From Haloarculaceae archaeon (GTDB taxonomy: Archaea > Halobacteriota > Halobacteria > Halobacteriales > Haloarculaceae): a stretch of 28,635 nt of DNA. The notes under the pieces are model-generated. The model made no database searches. It worked only from the letters and a program-made list of their open reading frames with translations, and was not told where the DNA came from. The translations under genes were made by a program, and so were the position numbers. Location of the stretch: positions 1 through 28,635 of the forward strand of contig JAQCMX010000022.1 in the NCBI GenBank assembly GCA_028274885.1, read 5' to 3'. Shown here piece by piece: positions 22,528 to 28,635 of this stretch. Within the stretch, counting starts at the first letter, position 1, and each line of letters opens with the position of its first letter.

Positions 22528-24507
22528 TTACTCCTCCGCAGGGATTGTACTCTCGGCGAGACGTGTTTCGATGAGTTCCTCCCGCCGGTCTTCCGTTGCC
22601 TGCTCGTCGACTGTCCGTTCGTCGTCGTCATCGAACACGACGCCGTAGATGTCGTTTGCAGCTTCCTCGCTTACGATCTCTTCTTTTAGATCTTCGAGTA
22701 CTTTCTCGGGGTCACGTTCCAGCGGGTCACCGTAACCGGCGGTCCCCGGTGAGCGCGTCTCCATGACGTCAATCGCGCCCTGAACGAACTCGGCTTTTGG
22801 CGGATACGTCTCCATGTCCCCGTCGACTTCCTCGATATCGCCGGGAATCTCCTGATTCTCGAACCGCTCTTCGATGTCCGACCCGTCGACAGTTCGACTC
22901 CGGATCGGCGCGCCGGGATATGCGCCGATACCACGCGTATTAGGCGTGACGCCACCGTTCCCGGCCACAACAGTCTGAATAGCCTCGGTGTTGTGTGGAA
23001 TGAAACAGGAGTCCATCCCACCGCCACCGCGGAACTCGCCGTGACCGGCAGAATCCTCCGATTCGCGGCGGTAGAGGTACAGCATCGGGTAGTCCTGCTC
23101 GTTGTTCTCGATGTTGGGAAGTTTCCCTTTTGGCGAGAAGAGGATACCACCGACGTCGATACCGTCTTTGTCTGTCCGCGCGCCGAACCCGGTGCCCATC
23201 ACGTCCAGATTCATCGTACCGAACGGATTGCCCCACTGGTCCATGCCGGCTTGCGAGAGGACAATCAGCCCGGCCAGCGGGTCTGTGATGATCTCGTCTC
23301 GCGTCTCGTCAGACGCAGAGAACATCCGTGTCATCACGTCGTATATCAACGCGATGGACAGTTCGATGCTCAGCGTGCCGCCACAACTGACGCCAGAGGG
23401 ATACTCCGCCCGGTTCAGCGTCCCTGGATCGGTGTCGATGTCGATATGACGGTACGCGCCACTCGTGACCCATAGCTGGTCGTAGAGTAGCATCGGATTC
23501 ACGGCACAGGAGATAGCCGTTCGGAACCCCGCGTACGTGAGGTTCATTGAGCCCTCATTTTTAGCGCTCCCTTCGTTCGTAAAGGTGAGCGTGTCGCCTT
23601 CCTTTTTCAACTGGAGTTCCGCCACGTAGAGGTCGTCGTCACCGGTCTTCGAGCCCTCCATGAACTCGCGGGCGCGCCAAGTGCCGTCGGGCAGTTCGCG
23701 AATTTTCTCGAGGAACTTCGTCTCGGAGTCCTCGATGATGCGGTCCATCACGCCCTTGACCGTCTGGGCACCGTACTCGTCGATGAGGTCGTGGATCTGC
23801 TCCTGTGTGACCTGCAGACCTGCCACCTGTGCATTGAAGTCCAGCCCGACCATATCGGGCATCCGCGAGTGGCGCTGGTACATCTGCTTGACGTCCTTGC
23901 GGACCTCACCACCCTCGACGGCCTTGATCGGGGGAATCGGTGTCGACTCCTCGAACACGTCGCTCGCACCGGGAACGAAACTGCCCGCACTTTTGCCGCC
24001 GATGTCGTACTGGTGGAGCGTGTTTGCGATCCAGCAGAACAGCTCTCCGTCGACGAAAATCGGTGCGACAAAGAACACGTCAGGCTGGTGTGTGCTGCCG
24101 ACCCACGGGTCGTTCGAGATGAAGATATCACCAGGTTCGATGCCCGGGTTGTCGCTCCGATTTTCGAGAATCCACTTCACCTGCAACTCCGCAATCGGTG
24201 AGAACAGCTGCACGTACGGGCCGTTGAACACGACTTCCCCATCGTGTGTCATCAGCGTCGGATTGAAATCCTGCCCGAAATACGCAACCGGCGACCCAGA
24301 GACGTTTTCGAGCGTCTGTCCGTGCTCCTCGTTGACAGTCCAGAGCCTGTGGCGAAGCACCTCGTACGTGACCGTGTCGATATCCTTCGTGTACTGTTCA
24401 TGAAGATCCAGATCGGGGTGGATGTCAAGATTGTCCTCGGGGACGTATCCCTGCTGGAAGTCCTCCCAGACGTCGGATCCCTCGTGGCCTTGGTCGTCAG
24501 TTGCCAT
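22528..24507 (-). CDS. HyuB/acetone-carboxylase alpha-like subunit
   Basis: A 659-residue member of the hydantoinase B/oxoprolinase family, which includes acetone and acetophenone carboxylase large subunits. Family segments are visible: EEHGQTLENVSGSPVAYFGQ, the GDIFISNDPWVGSTHQPDV motif, ANTLHQYDIGG, and a Gly-rich HGEFRGGGGMDS late in the protein. With HyuA it would use ATP to phosphorylate a ketone and bicarbonate and yield a beta-keto acid. GGAGGT lies a few bases before the ATG at 24507. It starts 54 bases after the HyuA-like gene and is followed directly by the gamma-like gene. The order A, B, gamma is that of acxABC. Hydantoin or oxoproline hydrolysis is the alternative. Confidence 0.88.
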   Translation of the reverse strand: MATDDQGHEGSDVWEDFQQGYVPEDNLDIHPDLDLHEQYTKDIDTVTYEVLRHRLWTVNEEHGQTLENVSGSPVAYFGQDFNPTLMTHDGEVVFNGPYVQLFSPIAELQVKWILENRSDNPGIEPGDIFISNDPWVGSTHQPDVFFVAPIFVDGELFCWIANTLHQYDIGGKSAGSFVPGASDVFEESTPIPPIKAVEGGEVRKDVKQMYQRHSRMPDMVGLDFNAQVAGLQVTQEQIHDLIDEYGAQTVKGVMDRIIEDSETKFLEKIRELPDGTWRAREFMEGSKTGDDDLYVAELQLKKEGDTLTFTNEGSAKNEGSMNLTYAGFRTAISCAVNPMLLYDQLWVTSGAYRHIDIDTDPGTLNRAEYPSGVSCGGTLSIELSIALIYDVMTRMFSASDETRDEIITDPLAGLIVLSQAGMDQWGNPFGTMNLDVMGTGFGARTDKDGIDVGGILFSPKGKLPNIENNEQDYPMLYLYRRESEDSAGHGEFRGGGGMDSCFIPHNTEAIQTVVAGNGGVTPNTRGIGAYPGAPIRSRTVDGSDIEERFENQEIPGDIEEVDGDMETYPPKAEFVQGAIDVMETRSPGTAGYGDPLERDPEKVLEDLKEEIVSEEAANDIYGVVFDDDDERTVDEQATEDRREELIETRLAESTIPAEE

Positions 24508-24561
24508 AGTTACCTCCGCACTGCTGCTGATTCTCCGTCGCGTCGCGAATCTGTCCTGGAA

Positions 24562-26661
24562 TCATGATTGGATAATGATGTTGTTGTACTGGTCGATTTC
24601 GCCCGAGTCTGACTCAGGGATGGCCACCGTCGTGTTGTTTAGTCGCATGACGGCTGGCCCATCGAAGTCCATCCCTGGACCGATGTCATCCTGATAGTAC
24701 ACTGCCGTGTCGAGATACTCGTTTTCTGCCGGCCAGAAGATCTCTTCTGTTTCGACGATGCCACCATCAGTGTGGGCCTCTGCGGCTTCGGCACGCAGAC
24801 TCGGCTTCGTGGATTCGCCGTAGCCGTCAACGCGGAGCGTGACGAGTTCGAAGCCAGTCTGACTCGCACCGGCGCCCTCGCCGTAGAGCTGCTCGTACTT
24901 CTCCTCGAATCGGCTGATGATTTCGCCCATGTCGTCTTCGGTTAGTTCACCGGACGGAACCGGTACGGTGACCTCGTGAACCTGCAGTCCGTAGCTCAGG
25001 TTCGCGTACCGCTCCAGACGGATGTCCTCGTCGTCGAAGCCCTCAGACTCTAGATCTGCCCGAATATCGTCCTCGATCGTCGAAAACTGCTCTGTCATAT
25101 CCTCTGGGTCGAAAGGAGCGAACGTCCGCATGTTCGATTCCTCGTTGCGGTGGAGCACGTCGGACGAAGAGATGCCGACCGCCGACCAGACAGATGAGGA
25201 GTCACCCGTCGGGACGATGATTTCGTCGACGCTGAGACGGTTGGCGATCGACGGCAGGTACAACGGGCCCGCGCCACCGTACGCATAGACGGTGAAATTA
25301 CGTGGGTCGTACCCTTTGTTAATCGTCCGCTGGCTAATGAGGTCCGCCATCTGAGCGTTGGAGATTTCGATTACCCCGCGGGCAACGTCCATCAGTTCCA
25401 TTCCGGTGGCGTCCATCAGGCTCTCGGCAGCCGCCTTCGCACTGTCCAAGTCCAGCGACTCGCGGCCTCCGAGGAAATATTCCGGATCGATGAAGCCACA
25501 AAGAACGGCTGCGTCGGTCACGGTGAACTTTTCTCCGCCCTGCCCGTAACACGCAGGCCCGGGATCTGCACCCACGCTCTGGGGACCGACGCGTAGTCGG
25601 TCGGTATTCTCCTCGACCCACGCGATGGAACCGCCGCCGTTCCCGATCGACTCGATGTCGATGTTTCGAATGCTGTAGTCGTACTGGCGAACCACGTTGG
25701 TGGCCTTCGTAATCGGTTCCCCGTCGGTGATGAGACCGACGTCGAAGCTCGTGCCTCCCATGTCGGCGGCGATGATATTGTCATGTTCCAGCGTGTCCGC
25801 GAGATAGCTACAGCCGGTCATCCCGGCAGCCGGACCCGAGTCGATCGTTCGGACGGGTTCGCGGATTGCATCTTCAGCTGGGGCGACACCGCCACCAACC
25901 TGCATTACGAGCAGTGTCCCGTCGTATCCCAGTTCTTCGAGGCGGTCGTCGATTTTCTCGATGTACTCTGAGGTTGACGGGCCAATGAGAGCGTTGATTG
26001 CGGTCGCTGCAGTCCGTTCGTACTCGCCCCATGTCGGTGTCAAGTCGCTACTCCGCGTCAAGAACACATCGCTATCGATTTCCTCCTCAAGAATTTCTTC
26101 CATTCGCTCCTCGTGATCCGGATTAAGAAACGACCACAGGCAGCTGATTGCGACGGAATCGACATCCGATTCGGCGATTGTTTCGGCAATGTCGCGGGCC
26201 TGCTCCTCGTCAAACTCGACGACTACATCGCCCATACAGTCGATACGTTCGTTCAGTCCGTAGGTGTCTTTTTTCGAGACCAACGGGTCCGGTTTCGTCA
26301 CCTCCTGCATATGAAGATACTCCTCAACCGAAAGGCCACTAGTTCGTCCCGCAGCACCGCGCATCATCGAGAGTACCGACTCGGATCCTTTCGTTGTGAC
26401 CAGTTTCGTATCCACGTCGTCGCCTTCCAGAACGGCGTTGGTTCCGACCGTGGTTCCGTGTGAGACGAGTTCTGTGTCGTTGAGAAGTCCCTCAATGTCC
26501 GTTCCCAGCTTGTTCGCCATGACCTCCAGTGAACTGAAGAATCCCGCTGAGAAGTCGTCCGGCGTGGACGCTACCTTCCCGTCAGTGATCTCTCCCTGCT
26601 CGTCAATAACGACACCGTCAGTGTGTGTACCACCGATGTCAACGTTGACTAAATAACTCAT
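24562..26661 (-). CDS. HyuA/acetone-carboxylase beta-like ATP-binding subunit
   Basis: A 699-residue member of the hydantoinase A/oxoprolinase family with the acetate-kinase-like ATP fold. Phosphate-binding motifs are VDIGGTHTDG (7-16), HGTTVGTNAVLEG (68-80), IDSGPAAG (273-280) and DMGGTSFD (300-307). The length suits AcxA (about 717). It would carry the ATP-dependent phosphorylation step of a ketone carboxylase together with the two genes downstream. It is first in the three-gene unit, 240 bases downstream of iclR on the same strand. No convincing TATA box sits at the usual distance: the AT-rich element at about 26674-26682 is too close to the ATG. Transcription may need an activator or begin further upstream. 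Confidence 0.9.
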   Translation of the reverse strand: MSYLVNVDIGGTHTDGVVIDEQGEITDGKVASTPDDFSAGFFSSLEVMANKLGTDIEGLLNDTELVSHGTTVGTNAVLEGDDVDTKLVTTKGSESVLSMMRGAAGRTSGLSVEEYLHMQEVTKPDPLVSKKDTYGLNERIDCMGDVVVEFDEEQARDIAETIAESDVDSVAISCLWSFLNPDHEERMEEILEEEIDSDVFLTRSSDLTPTWGEYERTAATAINALIGPSTSEYIEKIDDRLEELGYDGTLLVMQVGGGVAPAEDAIREPVRTIDSGPAAGMTGCSYLADTLEHDNIIAADMGGTSFDVGLITDGEPITKATNVVRQYDYSIRNIDIESIGNGGGSIAWVEENTDRLRVGPQSVGADPGPACYGQGGEKFTVTDAAVLCGFIDPEYFLGGRESLDLDSAKAAAESLMDATGMELMDVARGVIEISNAQMADLISQRTINKGYDPRNFTVYAYGGAGPLYLPSIANRLSVDEIIVPTGDSSSVWSAVGISSSDVLHRNEESNMRTFAPFDPEDMTEQFSTIEDDIRADLESEGFDDEDIRLERYANLSYGLQVHEVTVPVPSGELTEDDMGEIISRFEEKYEQLYGEGAGASQTGFELVTLRVDGYGESTKPSLRAEAAEAHTDGGIVETEEIFWPAENEYLDTAVYYQDDIGPGMDFDGPAVMRLNNTTVAIPESDSGEIDQYNNIIIQS

Positions 26662-26901
26662 TGTTTTTTGTACATTATAGTTACTCCTGTTTCACTGCCC
26701 GTCAATCACAAACACAGACAGCGTATTCAATCTTTCTCATGATTACCTGCGAATGGACTCCCGAAGCTACCTGAGTCAGACAGGTGACTCTCCTTTTCCG
26801 ACTCAAATTATCTAGATCGGTCACTGGCGACATACAATGTGAGGCGAACTTCATTAGACGCTGCAGAAAGTGGCGAGAAGAGACACTGAACACGAATTCG
26901 T
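26662..26901 (-). promoter_or_regulatory. Intergenic control region between iclR and the carboxylase genes
   Basis: A 240-base stretch with no open gene. It holds a 6-base inverted repeat GAGTCA-N6-TGACTC (26773-26790), overlapped by ACCTG-N7-CAGGT (26769-26785), and a further GACTC near 26800. These could be the operator of the adjacent IclR regulator. The ACTATAATG element near 26674-26682 may be a TATA box, but its spacing to the ATG is short. Confidence 0.4.
26773..26790. repeat. Inverted repeat, candidate operator
   Basis: GAGTCA and TGACTC arms are separated by six bases, about 112 bases upstream of the HyuA-like start. A short palindrome of this size can occur by chance; its place beside a regulator gene is the only support. 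Confidence 0.3.
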
Positions 26902-27660
26902 TTAGTACGTCATATTCAGTTCGATCACGTTCGCGGCTTCAATAAGTAACTGAGGAATCGTCTCTTCGAATTCTTTGTTATTCGTTCTACTTATTGGGCC
27001 ATAGACACTAACTGCACCGAGGACTGCTTCGGTGTCGCGACGAATAATCGGGGCACCGACACCACGCATCCCATCCATTATCTCTCCCTTTTCGGACGCG
27101 TACCCCTGTTCCCGGATTAATTCGAGTTCGCTCATGAGTTCATCACGGTCTGTTATCGTGTGCTTCGTCACTTGGGGAAGCCCACGGCAGTTGAGAATCT
27201 CGTTGACGCGATCTTCTGCAAGGTTCGCCATAATCGTCCGGCCCGGTGCGGTGGCGTGCAGTGGCGTTCGGGTCCCGTCGTTGGCAACCACCTCAACAGC
27301 GTCATCCCCCATCATCGTCGACAGAAGAATACCCGCGCAGTTTTCTTCGATCATTAAGGTGGCGTGTTCCCCCGTTTCCCACGCGAGTTTCTTTATTTGT
27401 GGCTTTGCCGTCTGGTAAACCTCCATGTCCAATCGTCGACGGGCCCCTTGTTCCAAAAGGCGGGTACTCAAAACATATCCATCCGAATTCCTTACTAGAT
27501 ATCCCGTCTCGTCCAGCGACCGTAGGTAATCGTGAGCAGTGCTCTTTGGCATATCAGCCTTCTCCGCGACTTCTCCAACGCCCATTCCCCCCTCACGTGA
27601 GAGTATCTCTAACAGCTTGGCGGTGGTCTCAACCGCATTTATCTTAACGTTTTTTCCCAT
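26902..27660 (-). CDS. IclR-family transcriptional regulator
   Basis: A 252-residue IclR protein. The N-terminal winged helix-turn-helix spans about residues 8-68 (LLEILSREGGMGVGEVAEK, then MPKSTAHDYLRSLDETGYL). The C-terminal effector-binding domain follows (THATAPGR-type segment LHATAPGRTIMANL, GYASEKGEIMDGMRGVGAPI). Haloarchaeal IclR proteins often control adjacent catabolic genes and sense a small organic acid or aromatic. It is encoded just upstream of the carboxylase unit on the same strand, so it is the likely local regulator, as activator or repressor. The ATG at 27660 is supported by the TATA box at 27682-27690. It is the only DNA-binding regulator in the window. Confidence 0.93.
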   Translation of the reverse strand: MGKNVKINAVETTAKLLEILSREGGMGVGEVAEKADMPKSTAHDYLRSLDETGYLVRNSDGYVLSTRLLEQGARRRLDMEVYQTAKPQIKKLAWETGEHATLMIEENCAGILLSTMMGDDAVEVVANDGTRTPLHATAPGRTIMANLAEDRVNEILNCRGLPQVTKHTITDRDELMSELELIREQGYASEKGEIMDGMRGVGAPIIRRDTEAVLGAVSVYGPISRTNNKEFEETIPQLLIEAANVIELNMTY

Positions 27661-27681
27661 GGTATTCGTTTCCTACCGAAA

Positions 27682-27690
27682 TATAATAAA
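27682..27690 (-). promoter_or_regulatory. TATA box for iclR
   Basis: Minus strand TTTATTATA, about 26 bases before the ATG at 27660, giving a leaderless mRNA. Confidence 0.6.
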
Positions 27691-28635
27691 TGTTGTCCGA
27701 CATCGTCGTATCGTGACACATGTCAACTATAACCACGTGGGTAAGAACAATACAGTGCTGTCTTTCGATTAGAGCGCTCGAAAGAGGGAAACACTCGTTT
27801 CGCGCCCCGACGGTGTGTCCGATTCTGTCGGATTGGGCCATAGAACGCACATGGGGCGCAGCAAGTCCCTAACTGCGGAAAACAAGAGTAGAAATCGATA
27901 TTCGGTAAGCGGAAGCGAACCGATTAGAATGCGAGATGCTCACAAAAGTATGCGTGTAAAATTACCGCTCCAATATATTAAAGAAAGTCAGTATTGTATC
28001 ATATAAGTTTGGTCGTTGGGTTTGAGACTAATATTACTGAAGATATACCTAATGTTCTCACTCATTAACGATGACAGTATCCGAAAGTCTCGGACAGTGA
28101 TTAATGCGTTAGTCGGGTCACTACCGGTCAGACCTGTCTCTAGACAGATACACAGTACAGTTTGGGCCATCCGAAACCCGTCCGACTGTAGCTGTAGGGT
28201 TCCATATCAAGAGATTGGCTGCTACCTCGTTGGTGTTGACGATTTCCGGACCCGGACCCGTGTTTGAGCTGTCGTCAAGAGGCCTCTCGAACAATCTTGA
28301 AATACGGAGAGGACGCACTCGTGAACTCCGGATATCCATCGACGCCAGTGTCCCCGGTAAAAACCGCGACACAGGGTGCGGTGCTACTGAAATACGGCGA
28401 AGCCACGGGCGTCGGTGCAGTTGGACCGGTGCAACTCAGAATAACAAGGGTAGGTTTGTTATTCAATTTTTACCCGTACCTTGTTTATTAGTAGACCCTG
28501 TCGGGAGTGTCTGACGTCTCCGAAAGAAGCAGTACGGTAGGCTACCATGCACACCGCGGCAACAGGTCACAGGGGCAGAAATTCGATACCCGTTCATCTG
28601 AGAGCCTTTCGCTGATGGAAGAATAAATCAGTGTT
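27691..28635. other. Gene-free, more AT-rich stretch
   Basis: About 945 bases without a supportable gene. Open frames of 60-99 codons occur on both strands, but none shows a family motif, acidic haloarchaeal composition or a promoter at the right distance. The part from about 27,890 to 28,090 is visibly AT-rich. An 10-base direct repeat (TGAAATACGG) occurs near 28298 and 28387. TTTATTA at 28485-28491 looks like a plus-strand TATA box, but only a 23-codon frame (ATG near 28548) follows. It may hold decayed genes or control sequences for a gene beyond the window. Confidence 0.5.

Noticed and set aside
27779..27803. CGAAA...TTTCG hairpin near 27.8 kb
   Set aside because: The stem is only about five perfect base pairs with a long loop, and it follows no gene end that needs a terminator.
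28215..28514. 99-codon plus-strand frame and overlapping short frames at the right edge
   Set aside because: No motif, unlike haloarchaeal composition, frames of similar size on both strands, and no promoter at the right distance.
1..28635. CRISPR arrays, tRNA or rRNA genes, insertion sequences
   Set aside because: I saw no regularly spaced repeats, cloverleaf-type sequence, rRNA signature or transposase motif when reading both strands by eye.

Overview
The window looks like a piece of a haloarchaeal (class Halobacteria) genome. The predicted proteins are strongly acidic and rich in Asp and Glu. Third codon positions are GC-rich. Most transcription units have an archaeal TATA-like box centred about 25-34 bases upstream of the start codon, as expected for leaderless mRNAs. 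A haloarchaeal-type CofH (coenzyme F420 biosynthesis) is also present. I see no tRNA, rRNA, CRISPR array, transposase or phage gene. Twenty-five protein genes are supported, and nearly all belong to CoA-thioester catabolism.

Layout. (1) 0.1-4.1 kb: an amidohydrolase-2 protein, a small helical protein, a CofH radical-SAM enzyme without CofG next to it, and a CrtC/AttH-like (DUF7064/7065-type) protein. (2) 4.2-13.2 kb: a PaaK-like ligase (+) faces a long minus-strand gene train. In transcription order this is a PaaI-like thioesterase, a crotonase, two thiolase-fold proteins, a DUF35 protein, an acyl-CoA carboxylase carboxyltransferase, a short-chain dehydrogenase and two MaoC-type proteins. (3) 13.3-19.3 kb: two full-length acyl-CoA synthetases and a divergent lipoate-protein-ligase-fold protein (all +), with an aminoglycoside-phosphotransferase-like (APH) kinase divergent from the second synthetase. 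(4) 19.5-22.1 kb: a second DUF7064-type protein of the same length as the first, a third MaoC hydratase and a second APH-like kinase. (5) 22.2-27.7 kb: an acetone-carboxylase-like set (HyuA, HyuB and a small zinc-ribbon gamma-like subunit) downstream of an IclR regulator. (6) 27.7-28.6 kb: a gene-free, visibly more AT-rich stretch.

How the genes may work together. The set reads as a pathway that activates a carboxylic acid to its CoA ester, hydrates and oxidises it, and cuts the chain. Both thiolase-fold proteins lack the nucleophilic cysteine. They sit with a DUF35 partner, a MaoC pair and a propionyl-CoA-carboxylase-like subunit. This combination resembles the actinobacterial steroid side-chain system (ChsH1/ChsH2 hydratase plus Ltp2/DUF35 retro-aldolase, releasing propionyl-CoA) more than ordinary thiolysis. 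The APH kinases recall the LvaA and ACAD10/11 kinases that phosphorylate hydroxyacyl-CoAs. The carboxylase would bring a ketone (acetone or an aryl/alkyl ketone) into the same metabolism. The true substrate cannot be read from the sequence: a steroid, isoprenoid or aromatic side chain are all possible. No acyl-CoA dehydrogenase, biotin carboxylase or biotin carrier is in the window, so the pathway is incomplete here.
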